Assembly (NCBI GenBank): GCA_046329195.1
Contig: JAXLVB010000002.1
Location: 124,001 to 188,000 of the forward strand
Direction of reading: 5' to 3'
Length of the DNA stretch: 64,000 nt
From: JAXLVB01 sp046329195
Lineage (GTDB): Bacteria > Bacteroidota > Bacteroidia > Cytophagales > Spirosomataceae
Positions 6,929 to 15,752 of this stretch are shown here, one piece after another (within the stretch, counting starts at the first letter, position 1; each line of letters opens with the position of its first letter). The notes under the pieces were generated by a model. The model made no database searches and had not been told where the DNA came from. It saw nothing but the letters and a program-made list of their open reading frames with translations. A program made the translations under genes and the position numbers.

Positions 6929-8251
6929 ATGAAAAAATACTACTTTCTTTGTGGGCTAGCTATGTTGCTAGTTGTCTCAACTACATTTGGACAGACTGAA
7001 GTCGCCAAGAAAAAAACACTCTATGTGCGACGTAATGTCAAAAACTTTTCACAGAAAGAAATCGACGAGTTGATTCAGGCAATCCTTGCCATGAAAAAAC
7101 GCCCCTCACTGTTTGACCCCTCAGTGAATGCCTATGATTATTTCCCAAAGATACATTGGGAGGCAATTAACGGTGCCAATGGTATGATGCACGCTCACGG
7201 GGCATCCATGAAAGGCATGAGCCACATAGCCCATGAAAACCCTGGCTTTTTGCCTTGGCATCGAGAGTTCTTACGGCGGGTAGAAGTAGAATTGCGCATT
7301 TCGACTGGCAAACCAGATTATACTTTGCCGTATTGGGATTGGACTGACCGCAACTATGACAACTACTTGTTCAGTGCGAACTTTATGGGCGGCAATGGCG
7401 ATCCTAAAGACAGCTATGTGGTACAAGAAGGGGCGTTTGGAAAGAAAGCAGGAGTATTTAAGGTGACGTATCAATCGGAATACGACAATCCCGAAGGGGG
7501 GAACCTATATCTTCAGCGGCATTTTGGAAGTACCCCATTTGCCAAAAGTTTACCTAATACCAACGACGTTATTCAAGCCTTGAAAATACCTGTTTATGAT
7601 TTGTATCCTTGGAACGCCGAAGCAATTCCCGAAACTAGTTTTCGTCAATTTTTAGAGGGATTTCGCCCGGTAAGAGGCGTTACGCCTACCACAGTGGCAG
7701 GACGTATGCACGGGCAAGTACACATTTTTGTAGGAGGGCATTTACTTTCAGATGCTTCCCCCAACGACCCACTGTTTTTTCTGCACCACTGTAATGTTGA
7801 CCGAATATTTGCAGAATGGCAAGACCGTTGGGGACTCTATAATTTCCCTCGTTCTTGGCAAGATACGCTCAATAATGTTCGTCATACTTGGCAAGAAATA
7901 ATGGAACCCTTTAACGTAACGCTCAAAAGTACGTTGGATATTCGAGGTAGTGGCGTGCGGTATGATACCCAAGGGGTTTTGAGTAACGTTGCCGACATTA
8001 CTGGTCCGATGACAGTATTTCCTAATCCAACAGCCGACCTTGTTGAGATCAATCTTACAGGGGTAGAACTTGAGGAAGTACATTTACAATTACTCAACAG
8101 CATGGGAACACCCTTACAAAGCCAACAGGTAAGTGTAGAGAACCAAAATGTCCGTGCTACGATGGATCTAGAAGCCTATCAGCCGGGTATTTATTTTATT
8201 AGTGCCAACAGTGGTAAGGGAATTATTACTAAAAAAGTCATTCGCCAATGA
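6929..8251 (+). CDS. tyrosinase-family copper oxidase with T9SS sorting domain
   Basis: 440 residues. A signal peptide (M-K-K-Y-Y-F-L-C-G-L-A-M, cleavage near F-G-Q) precedes a tyrosinase domain. The CuA region has histidines in M-M-H-A-H-G-A-S and H-I-A-H-E-N-P, then L-P-W-H-R-E-F-L-R-R. The CuB region has M-H-G-Q-V-H-I-F-V-G-G-H and D-P-L-F-F-L-H-H-C-N-V-D-R. From about residue 365 the protein ends in a type IX secretion C-terminal domain (V-F-P-N-P-T-A-D, G-I-Y-F-I-S, and basic K-K-V-I-R-Q), so it is exported across the outer membrane and may be surface-anchored. Family enzymes hydroxylate or oxidise phenols. It stands alone, with a 200-bp gap upstream. Confidence 0.92.
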   Translation: MKKYYFLCGLAMLLVVSTTFGQTEVAKKKTLYVRRNVKNFSQKEIDELIQAILAMKKRPSLFDPSVNAYDYFPKIHWEAINGANGMMHAHGASMKGMSHIAHENPGFLPWHREFLRRVEVELRISTGKPDYTLPYWDWTDRNYDNYLFSANFMGGNGDPKDSYVVQEGAFGKKAGVFKVTYQSEYDNPEGGNLYLQRHFGSTPFAKSLPNTNDVIQALKIPVYDLYPWNAEAIPETSFRQFLEGFRPVRGVTPTTVAGRMHGQVHIFVGGHLLSDASPNDPLFFLHHCNVDRIFAEWQDRWGLYNFPRSWQDTLNNVRHTWQEIMEPFNVTLKSTLDIRGSGVRYDTQGVLSNVADITGPMTVFPNPTADLVEINLTGVELEEVHLQLLNSMGTPLQSQQVSVENQNVRATMDLEAYQPGIYFISANSGKGIITKKVIRQ

Positions 8252-8259
8252 GTACATCA

Positions 8260-8291
8260 TTTGCCCCTTCGGCTCAAATACTCTACTTTTG
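8260..8291 (+). promoter_or_regulatory. Bacteroidota-type promoter for metZ
   Basis: TTTG at 8260-8263, a 20-base spacer, then TACTTTTG at 8284-8291, an exact match to the Bacteroidota -33/-7 form TTTG-N19/20-TAnnTTTG. Transcription would start near 8297, giving a leader of about 80 bases before the metZ ATG. Confidence 0.7.
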
Positions 8292-8296
8292 CAGTA

Positions 8297-8377
8297 GTTT
8301 ATTGATTAACTAGCCCAGTTATCCTCGATAGATTGGTTATACCATCGAATAACTGGTAAAACGAAAGGGGGGAATCC
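8297..8377 (+). promoter_or_regulatory. structured 5' leader of metZ, candidate riboswitch
   Basis: The leader folds into a long stem: CCAGTTAT pairs with ATAACTGG (outer ends about 8315 and 8357), and inside it TCGAT pairs with ATCGA and GGT pairs with ACC, with bulges CC and AGATT on the 5' side. It is followed by an A-rich stretch and six G residues at 8367-8372, six bases before the ATG. That is an unusually strong Shine-Dalgarno-like site for this phylum. A compact stem followed by a purine run at the ribosome binding site, in front of a methionine gene, recalls SAM-II-type leaders, but the sequence does not clearly match that consensus. Confidence 0.45.
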
Positions 8378-9562
8378 ATGAAAAAACAAACCAAAGCCAT
8401 CCGTATTCAAGCAGAGCGTTCGCACAATCGTGAACATTCGGTACCGCTATACTTAACATCGAGTTTTACGTTTGAAGACGCCGAAATGGGACGGGCGATG
8501 TTTGCCGAAGAAATCCCCGGCAATCTATATAGTCGTTACCAAAACCCTAACGTGGACGAGTTTGTCGATAAAATGTGCATGCTCGAAAACACCGAAGATG
8601 GCATTGCCTTTGCTTCGGGTATGGCGGCCAACTTTGCTGCTATGGCAGGCTTGCTTCAAAGCGGTGACCACGTGGTGGCTGCAAGGGCGCTGTTTGGATC
8701 CGCTATTCAGATTTTGACCAAAATTCTTCCCAAATGGGGCATTACTTGTACTTTTGTAGATGGGTACGACCTAGCCCAATGGGAGGCAGCTATTCAGCCC
8801 AATACCAAATTTTTGTTCTGCGAAAGTCCCTCTAATCCGGGTCTTGAGTTAATAGATTTAGGTGGCATTGGTCAGCTTTCTGCTAAGCATGGATTGATAT
8901 TAGCCGTTGACAATTGTTTTGCTACGCCTGTGCTCCAAACCCCTGCCGACTGGGGTGCCGATTTGGTGATTCATTCTGCTACCAAATACATTGACGGCCA
9001 AGGTCGTGTGTTGGGAGGGGTGGTTTGCGGCAAGAAAGAGTTTATCGACCCTATTCGTTTTTTCTCTCGTCATACGGGACCAGCTATGTCGCCGTTTAAT
9101 GCTTGGGTGTTGTCTAAGTCACTCGAAACGTTGCACTTACGTATGGAAAAACACTGTTCCAATGCTGCCAAACTAGCCGAGACATTGGTCAATCACCCTG
9201 CGCTCAATTCTGTGCATTATCCGTTTCTGACTTCGCACCCACAGTATGAATTGGCCAAAAAACAAATGCGTTGGGGTGGTGCTATCCTCACCATCGACAT
9301 CAAAGGTGGCTTCGACGCCGTACAGGCTTTTTCCGAAAATCTTAAAATAGCATCTATTTCTCCCAACTTGGGCGACGTACGTACTATTATTACGCACCCT
9401 GCTTCTACTACACACTCAAAACTTCCAGCGGCTGAAAAAGCCCAAGTAGGTATTACCGAAGGCTTAGTTCGCATTGCAGTTGGTTTAGAAGCAGTTGAAG
9501 ACCTTATTGCCGATTTTGAGCAGGCTTTGATCAAAGTTTTGGAGCTTGAGCAAGTAATGTAA
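8378..9562 (+). CDS. metZ: O-succinylhomoserine sulfhydrylase
   Basis: 394 residues, the full size of a Cys/Met metabolism PLP enzyme. The PLP lysine is K203 in I-H-S-A-T-K-Y-I-D-G. Other family features are S-R-Y-Q-N-P (52-57), F-A-S-G-M-A-A at about 78, D-N-C-F-A-T-P at about 178 and the C-terminal block T-H-P-A-S-T-T-H-S. The G-Q-G-R-V-L-G-G-V-V loop after the lysine and overall character fit MetZ (direct sulfhydrylation to homocysteine), with cystathionine gamma-synthase/lyase as the alternative. It acts in the cytoplasm in methionine synthesis. A good promoter and structured leader lie upstream; metX or metA is not in the window. Confidence 0.85.
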   Translation: MKKQTKAIRIQAERSHNREHSVPLYLTSSFTFEDAEMGRAMFAEEIPGNLYSRYQNPNVDEFVDKMCMLENTEDGIAFASGMAANFAAMAGLLQSGDHVVAARALFGSAIQILTKILPKWGITCTFVDGYDLAQWEAAIQPNTKFLFCESPSNPGLELIDLGGIGQLSAKHGLILAVDNCFATPVLQTPADWGADLVIHSATKYIDGQGRVLGGVVCGKKEFIDPIRFFSRHTGPAMSPFNAWVLSKSLETLHLRMEKHCSNAAKLAETLVNHPALNSVHYPFLTSHPQYELAKKQMRWGGAILTIDIKGGFDAVQAFSENLKIASISPNLGDVRTIITHPASTTHSKLPAAEKAQVGITEGLVRIAVGLEAVEDLIADFEQALIKVLELEQVM

Positions 9563-9636
9563 TCGGCTTTATCATCCTGATTTTATCACTTGCCTCCTGC
9601 TCTAGCTGGAGGCATTGTTTTATCAACTATCGTCAA

Positions 9637-10671
9637 ATGACCCCCAAACAACAAGGTTTTTTCTTTCCACCCGAATGGCATCTGCATCGAGCAACATGGC
9701 TCACGTTTCCGCACAATGAGGCATCGTGGCAGGGCAGCAAGCGACAACAAATGTATCCGCAGTATATAGCCTTTATCAAAGCCATCAGTGCAGGTGAAAA
9801 GGTTTGCCTAAATGTTCATAATGAGTTAGTTAAGCAAATAGCATTGGTCGAATTAGAAAAAGGTGGCGTTGATTTATCACAAATTGAATTCTTGCTAACG
9901 CCTACCAACGATGCTTGGTGTCGTGACCATGGACCGTCATTTTTGATAAACCCAACTACCAACCAACGCCTAGTATTAGATTGGGGTCACAACGCTTGGG
10001 GTGGCAAATATCCACCTTTCGACGACGACGACCGCATCCCGACCAAAGTAGCCGAATATCTTGGGCTTCCTGTCATAGAACCAGGTATTATCATGGAAGG
10101 GGGCTCGGTCGAATTTAACGGAGCTGGCGCTGTGCTAACGAGCAAGTCTTGTTTACTCAATCAAAATAGAAATCCGCATCTGACCCAAGCGCAAATTGAG
10201 CAATATTTGATTGATTACTACGGCATTGACCAAGTGCTATGGGTAGCCGATGGCATTGTAGGCGACGACACCGACGGCCACATTGACGATACCACTCGCT
10301 TTGCTAATGAAGAGACTGTATTGGCTGCCGTAGCGCCATCACATGATGAAAATCACGACGTGCTAGCCGCTAACCTAAAAATGCTCAAAACGATGCGTTT
10401 GCTGAATGGTAAGCCCTTAAATATCATCGAATTGCCCATGCCTGACCCAGTGGTGATTGACGATTTTATGACGCCAGCTTCGTATGCTAATTTCTATATC
10501 TGCAATGCCGGAGTGATTGTGCCCACCTATCGTTGTGTGCAAGACCAAACCGCCGTTGATATTTTGTCGGCTGTATTTCCTAATCATCCTATTATTCCGC
10601 TTGATGCTACTGATATTATTTGGGGTCAAGGAAGTTTTCATTGTCTGAGTCAGCAGGAGCCATTGGTTTAA
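9637..10671 (+). CDS. aguA: agmatine deiminase family protein
   Basis: 344 residues of the guanidine-group-modifying (peptidyl-arginine-deiminase-like) superfamily. The N-terminus F-F-F-P-P-E-W-x-x-H-x-A-T-W-L-T-F-P-H is characteristic of agmatine deiminases. Further motifs are W-C-R-D-H-G-P-S, the E-G-G-S-V-E-F-N-G block, the D-D-T-D-G-H-I-D segment holding the catalytic histidine, and G-Q-G-S-F-H-C-L-S-Q-Q with the catalytic cysteine at C336. The enzyme converts agmatine to N-carbamoylputrescine and ammonia for polyamine synthesis. The usual partner AguB (N-carbamoylputrescine amidase) is not adjacent. It starts 74 bp after metZ on the same strand. A related deiminase specificity cannot be excluded. 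Confidence 0.87.
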   Translation: MTPKQQGFFFPPEWHLHRATWLTFPHNEASWQGSKRQQMYPQYIAFIKAISAGEKVCLNVHNELVKQIALVELEKGGVDLSQIEFLLTPTNDAWCRDHGPSFLINPTTNQRLVLDWGHNAWGGKYPPFDDDDRIPTKVAEYLGLPVIEPGIIMEGGSVEFNGAGAVLTSKSCLLNQNRNPHLTQAQIEQYLIDYYGIDQVLWVADGIVGDDTDGHIDDTTRFANEETVLAAVAPSHDENHDVLAANLKMLKTMRLLNGKPLNIIELPMPDPVVIDDFMTPASYANFYICNAGVIVPTYRCVQDQTAVDILSAVFPNHPIIPLDATDIIWGQGSFHCLSQQEPLV

Positions 10672-10818
10672 TGTTATTTTTCTCGCTGACAAATGACAAT
10701 TCAGCAAGCATCAGTAGGTAATTACTTTTGTGAGCTTCGGCGAGTTATTACTTTTGCGAACTTCTGCTAGAAAAAACCAATAAAAAGCCACCAACGATGA
10801 CCGAAAACGATATTGTAA

Positions 10819-11508
10819 ATGGGCTATAATTTCCAACATAACATACCAAAAATTGGACTACTAATCGTATTGGGTTTGTTCATTTTTTCATGCAAACCTC
10901 TCCAATTCACTGCTGCGATGCACCCGCAATCCCTCAAAGCAATAGATTTGGAAGAGACCCTAACGGGCTCTGACGAAATCTTGATGGTGTATTCTCTCAC
11001 GGCATTTGACCAAAACAAAAAAATAACCAGTACGACCAATCGAGTGTGGGGAGTCGAAAAAGTAACGACCAACCAATTATTTGGCAAGGAGAAATTTGTT
11101 CCGGTGCAGTTAGCCATTCCGCCCAAAGGACAAATAGAAGCCTCTGTTATTTTGTTAGAAATAGAAAATTATCAAAAAGCCCAACAACTCATCGAAAAAC
11201 TACGCAAAGCCAATGGCCTAGCTACCATTCCGATGATGGCATTAGAGGTAGGTGAGGCAGCCACACCCCTCCGATACTTGACCATTGCCTTGTCGGTTTT
11301 AGGAGAGTCGCTCAAAATGGCCGCTTACTTTGATACCAACGACCTTCTGGGTGAGCAAACGTATTTGTTAAGCACGAGCGAGTTAAAAAAGAAAAACTTT
11401 CAGATGCGAATCCCTGTTACATTCAAAGACAAACACCTTACAGGCACTTACGAATATCAGTTGGTTTATGACCTTACGGTAAAAGGCAGTCCTGCAAAAC
11501 GCAAGTAA
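10819..11508 (+). CDS. putative lipoprotein of unknown function
   Basis: 229 residues. The N-terminus has a hydrophobic stretch (G-L-L-I-V-L-G-L-F-I-F-S) followed by Cys at about residue 25 in F-I-F-S-C-K, a plausible lipobox, so the protein is probably a periplasm- or outer-membrane-anchored lipoprotein. The rest alternates strands and helices with no recognised motif; it lacks internal cysteines and repeats. It lies between agmatine deiminase (147 bp upstream) and the parvulin lipoprotein (267 bp downstream) with its own likely promoter. I do not recognise the family. Confidence 0.6.
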   Translation: MGYNFQHNIPKIGLLIVLGLFIFSCKPLQFTAAMHPQSLKAIDLEETLTGSDEILMVYSLTAFDQNKKITSTTNRVWGVEKVTTNQLFGKEKFVPVQLAIPPKGQIEASVILLEIENYQKAQQLIEKLRKANGLATIPMMALEVGEAATPLRYLTIALSVLGESLKMAAYFDTNDLLGEQTYLLSTSELKKKNFQMRIPVTFKDKHLTGTYEYQLVYDLTVKGSPAKRK

Positions 11509-11775
11509 AACGTATTTTCTTACTAACTTTGAAGCTTCGTACAATATTTACCTAGTAAAAACAGTTAGTGAAACGATAAACCTGAGGCATTCGATACACT
11601 ACGGTTACTATGGGTTGAATGGTGTATGACAAGTAATTAGCCCGTTAGTCGTTGCCAAAACTTGTTACCATTTGTACTAGCCTGTAGTGTCTTTAGGGAA
11701 TAGTCTAATATCTATCATTAACCCAATAACGAGTATAGCAAGTGCCACAACTTGCCTGACCCAAACCCCAAATTT

Positions 11776-14124
11776 ATGGTCCAACGAGTATGTTTGATAG
11801 CCGTATTGGCTACAGCTTTCTTGGCTTGTAAAACTCTTCAACCCGTTGCTAATCAGACTTTTTCTGCTTCTGCGCCTACGGAAGTTGCGCCTACTGAGTC
11901 AGCAACAGCCCCAACTCTACCCGCCGACCCGATTGTAATGACCATCGGTAACAAACAAATTACGGCGAGTGAGTTTGCACAAGTGTATAAGAAAAATCTC
12001 CTCACCGCCGATAGTGCTAATACCGAAAAAAGCATCAAGGACTACGCTGAGCTATTTGTAAATTTTAAACTCAAAGTGTTAGCCGCCGAAGCCGAAGGAC
12101 GTGATACCACCGAGGCATTTCGAGAAGAATTGGCGGGCTATCGCAAACAGTTAGCCCAGCCCTATCTCACCGAAAAAAACGTATCCGAAGGCCTAGTTAA
12201 AGAAGCGTACGACCATCTTAAAGAAGAAGTAAACGCAGCGCATATCTTGATTTCGTGTGCCTCCGATGCCGAGCCAAGCGATACCCTCAAAGCCTACAAC
12301 AAAGCCATTGAAGTACGTGAAAAAGCACTGAAAGGCGAGAGTTTTACCGAATTGGCTAAGCAGTATTCCGGCGATCCGTCAGCAGCATACAATGGCGGAG
12401 AGTTAGGGTATTTTACGGCTTTTCAAATGGTTTATCCTTTTGAATTAGCGGCTTACCAGACCCCAGTCGGCAAGGTTTCGATGCCTATTCGTACGCAGTT
12501 TGGCTATCATATTATTAAGGCCATCAATCGCCGAACCTCCCGAGGCAAGGTAAAAGTGGCTCAAATCGTGACACGCTTCAAACCAAACTCTACCGAAGAA
12601 GACCGAGTAGCCGCACGCCAAAAAATAGATGAAATCTATGCTAAGCTACAAGCTGGAGAGAAGTTTGAGACGCTATGCAAGATGTATTCAGAAGATGCTA
12701 GTTCTCGGGGTAATAATGGTGAACTACCTGCCTTTGGCGTTGGCGAAATGGTCACTCCTTTTGAAGAAGCAGCCTTTGGCTTAGAAGACCCCGGTGCCAT
12801 CTCAAAGCCATTTCAGACGCAATATGGTTGGCACATTGTGAAGCTCATAGAACATAAAGACCTAGAGCCATACACTACCATGCAGGCATTTTTACGACAA
12901 AAAGTACAAGCCGATAGTCGCTCGAATCTCGGCAAGACCGCCCTGGTAAAACGCCTCAAAAAAGATACGAAGTTTGTAGAAGACCCTATCGTAGTACAAG
13001 ACGCTCTCAACAAAGCTGACACAACGCTGCTTTATGGCAAATGGAGTTTTGCAGCAGCAGGAGCCGAACTCAACAAAACTATCTTCACCGTAGGCGACTC
13101 ACCTGCATCGGTGCGAGAGTTTTATGAGTACGTCAAAAAAAACAAAATACCTAACCAAGGCTCTCCACAAGTAGTGATGCGCCGAATGTACGATGAGTTT
13201 GTCAACGAGCGATTCATCAAAAACGAAGAAGCTAATTTAGAGAAAAAATACCCTGATTTTAAGGCGCTTATGCAAGAATACAGAGACGGTATTTTGTTGT
13301 TTCAGATGATGGAACAAAACGTCTGGCAGAAATCGGTACAAGACTCAACAGGGCTTAGAGCCTATTATGAGAAAAATAAAACTCGTTATCCGATGCCTGA
13401 GCGTGTCAATGCGAGCTTTATTGGAGCCGACTCAAAAGAAGTGCTCGACCAAGCAAAACAAGCCTTGTCCCAAAGTCCTATTCCGATTAGTCGAAAACTC
13501 AACGACATGCTGTTTGACAAAAATCAAACAGTACTTACACCCGAGCAAAAAGAGAAACTATTTGACGTTATTGTAATTCTGACAAAAAACCCAGACTACA
13601 AGGTCGAAATCAATGGTAATATTGACGTAAGCGAACGTGATACCGTATCAGCAGGGCGAGCACGAAGTGTAGTGAAATACCTTGTTGAAAATCGAATCCC
13701 GATGACTCGCATCATTGAAAAAGATAACGGTAAACTCAAAATTGTGTCTCGAACCGAGAAAAACCGAAATCAGCGAGTTGGGTTTATGTTTTACACCACC
13801 AACCGCAAAGACCTTGAGAAGCATTACAACACCGAAAAATCAGACCGTTTGGCCTTGCTTGATGGCTATTTCAAGAAAGGAGACAACAAAATCATGGATG
13901 GCATACCATGGAAAATAGGTCCACAAGCATTCGAAAAAAGCGGACGTTTTTATGACATTATCATAAAAAAAATAGACACCCCTCGCTCTAAAACCTTGGA
14001 CGAAGCCCGAGGTGCCGTCATTAACGATTACCAAAACTATCTGGAGAAAGAATGGGTGGCTCAATTGCGAAAGCAATACCCTGTCATCATCAACGAAGAA
14101 GAATTGAAAAAATCAGTCAAATAA
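11776..14124 (+). CDS. parvulin-type peptidylprolyl isomerase lipoprotein with embedded OmpA-like segment
   Basis: 782 residues from the chosen ATG at 11776, which opens directly onto a lipoprotein signal (V-C-L-I-A-V-L-A-T-A-F-L-A-C, Cys18); the upstream ATG at 11752 would add eight residues before it. An N-terminal SurA/PrsA-like helical region follows, then two tandem rotamase domains (about 150-255 and 257-365), each with the pattern A-H-I-L/A-Q-I-V, F-x-x-L, Y-S-x-D and a G-Y/W-H-I-I/V-K end. From about 575 to 675 the sequence switches to an OmpA-like pattern (L-T-P-E-Q-K-E-K-L-F-D-V-I, then S-A-G-R-A-R-S-V-V-K-Y-L-V-E), and it ends in another parvulin-like helical segment. Likely an outer-membrane-protein chaperone in the periplasm; 67 bp before surA. 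Confidence 0.88.
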   Translation: MVQRVCLIAVLATAFLACKTLQPVANQTFSASAPTEVAPTESATAPTLPADPIVMTIGNKQITASEFAQVYKKNLLTADSANTEKSIKDYAELFVNFKLKVLAAEAEGRDTTEAFREELAGYRKQLAQPYLTEKNVSEGLVKEAYDHLKEEVNAAHILISCASDAEPSDTLKAYNKAIEVREKALKGESFTELAKQYSGDPSAAYNGGELGYFTAFQMVYPFELAAYQTPVGKVSMPIRTQFGYHIIKAINRRTSRGKVKVAQIVTRFKPNSTEEDRVAARQKIDEIYAKLQAGEKFETLCKMYSEDASSRGNNGELPAFGVGEMVTPFEEAAFGLEDPGAISKPFQTQYGWHIVKLIEHKDLEPYTTMQAFLRQKVQADSRSNLGKTALVKRLKKDTKFVEDPIVVQDALNKADTTLLYGKWSFAAAGAELNKTIFTVGDSPASVREFYEYVKKNKIPNQGSPQVVMRRMYDEFVNERFIKNEEANLEKKYPDFKALMQEYRDGILLFQMMEQNVWQKSVQDSTGLRAYYEKNKTRYPMPERVNASFIGADSKEVLDQAKQALSQSPIPISRKLNDMLFDKNQTVLTPEQKEKLFDVIVILTKNPDYKVEINGNIDVSERDTVSAGRARSVVKYLVENRIPMTRIIEKDNGKLKIVSRTEKNRNQRVGFMFYTTNRKDLEKHYNTEKSDRLALLDGYFKKGDNKIMDGIPWKIGPQAFEKSGRFYDIIIKKIDTPRSKTLDEARGAVINDYQNYLEKEWVAQLRKQYPVIINEEELKKSVK

Positions 14125-14166
14125 GCAGCAACCAAATCACTGCTATCAGAAACCGTAAGAAACTGC

Positions 14167-14174
14167 TATCTTTG
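14167..14174 (+). promoter_or_regulatory. candidate -7 element upstream of surA
   Basis: TATCTTTG at 14167-14174 matches the Bacteroidota -7 consensus TAnnTTTG and lies 17 bases before the surA ATG at 14192. No TTTG is found at the right distance upstream, so this half-site alone is weak support. surA may instead be read from the upstream parvulin gene. Confidence 0.35.
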
Positions 14175-14191
14175 CAGGAATTGAAATCGTT

Positions 14192-15535
14192 ATGAAGTTA
14201 AAAAATATTGGATGGATTGCCTGCTTAAGCTGGTGCATGTTGGGTCAGGCAATAGCTCAACAAAATCCGATTGTGATTGACAAAATCATCGGAAAAGTTG
14301 ATAATTACTACATTCTAAAATCTGATCTTGAGAGCAGTTACGCCCGTTATGCGGGCGAGCAACAAAAGCCCACTCGTTGTCAGATTTTACAGAACTTGTT
14401 CATTATCAAGCTATTGCTGGCAAAAGCTGAGATTGACTCGGTAACAGTAGAAGACAAACGGGTTGAGTCAGAGATGAATGCCCGTATGGAAAACTTTATA
14501 GCCCAGTTTGGCTCTGAAAAGCGAATCGTCGAAGCCTATGGCAAAAGCCTTGAGTCCATCAAAAGCGACGTGCGCCAACAAGTAAAAGAAGGGATGATTG
14601 CTCGCCGTATGCAGGACAAAATCACCGAAAATGTGAAAATTACGCCAAGTGAAGTCAAAAAATTCTTCAATGGAATTCCAAAAGATAGTATCCCAACCGT
14701 ACCCACCGAAGTAACCGTAGCACATATTGTAAAGTATGCTAAAGTAACAAAGGACGACAAAAACAAAATCAAAGAACGGTTGTTAGAACTTAAACGTCGT
14801 GCTCTGGCTGGCGAAGACTTTGGGGCATTGGCGAAGGAGTTCTCGGAAGACCCAGGTTCAAAACAAAACGGTGGGTTGTATGTAAACGTAACCCGTGGTA
14901 AGATGGTGCCTCAGTTTGAAGGAGCAGCCTTGAAGACCAAACCTGGGCAGATTTCAGACGTCGTGGAAACCGACTACGGATTCCATATTATCAAAACCGA
15001 AGAAATTCGAGGCCAAGAATACACCTGTCGCCACATTTTGCTGCGCCCCGACTATAATCGTTTGGATGTAACTGAGCCAACTCGGTATTTGGATAGCTTA
15101 CGTACACTCATTTTGGCCGACTCTATCAAATTTGAAAAAGCTGCCAAATCTTATTCTGACGATAAAGCCACCAACGATGCGGGGGGTATCTTACTCGACC
15201 CTCAAAGTGGCTCGCCTCGGATGCCGTTCGACGAAAGCATGGACTCCTACTTGTACCTGACCTTAGACTCGATGAAAGTAGGAGCTGTATCAAAACCCGT
15301 TCAGTATCGAACCGAAGACGGTAAAACAGCCATGCGTTTGATTTTTTATAAAGTGAAATATCCACCACATATCGCCAGCATCAAAGACGACTATCAAAAA
15401 TTGGCTACCATTGCCTTGGCTCGTAAAAAGAACTTAGAAATTGATAAATGGTTCATAAAAGCCAAATCGGAGGTATTTTTTAGTGTGGACGATGAATACA
15501 AAGACTGCGAGATATTGGCAGGCACGGGGCAGTAG
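14192..15535 (+). CDS. surA: SurA-type periplasmic peptidylprolyl isomerase
   Basis: 447 residues with a signal peptide ending A-I-A-Q-Q, then the SurA N-terminal chaperone domain opening V-I-D-K-I-I-G-K-V-D-N-Y-Y-I-L-K-S-D-L. Two rotamase domains follow, about 170-275 (V-A-H-I-V, F-S-E-D-P-G-S, G-F-H-I-I-K) and about 277-390 (C-R-H-I-L-L-R-P, Y-S-D-D-K-A-T). The length and order fit SurA, which escorts outer-membrane proteins and isomerises prolyl bonds in the periplasm. It lies directly after the larger parvulin lipoprotein; the pair probably works on the same substrates. Confidence 0.9.
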   Translation: MKLKNIGWIACLSWCMLGQAIAQQNPIVIDKIIGKVDNYYILKSDLESSYARYAGEQQKPTRCQILQNLFIIKLLLAKAEIDSVTVEDKRVESEMNARMENFIAQFGSEKRIVEAYGKSLESIKSDVRQQVKEGMIARRMQDKITENVKITPSEVKKFFNGIPKDSIPTVPTEVTVAHIVKYAKVTKDDKNKIKERLLELKRRALAGEDFGALAKEFSEDPGSKQNGGLYVNVTRGKMVPQFEGAALKTKPGQISDVVETDYGFHIIKTEEIRGQEYTCRHILLRPDYNRLDVTEPTRYLDSLRTLILADSIKFEKAAKSYSDDKATNDAGGILLDPQSGSPRMPFDESMDSYLYLTLDSMKVGAVSKPVQYRTEDGKTAMRLIFYKVKYPPHIASIKDDYQKLATIALARKKNLEIDKWFIKAKSEVFFSVDDEYKDCEILAGTGQ

Positions 15536-15752
15536 GAAAATTAACAATGAACCCTCTTACCAAGCGTGCACGCATCGAATGAGGTAAATGGTGCGACGGT
15601 TGCCAAAAACCCGTCGTTCGTCGTTGAAAACAGGTAAAATGGAGCGCAACCCTTGCAATTGCTTGTGGCTACCGATTTTTTTGCAGATGTTTACAAAAAC
15701 GAACTGTTTGTTTTGAAAGCAATACAAAGATTTTTTTTGATTTTATAACCGA

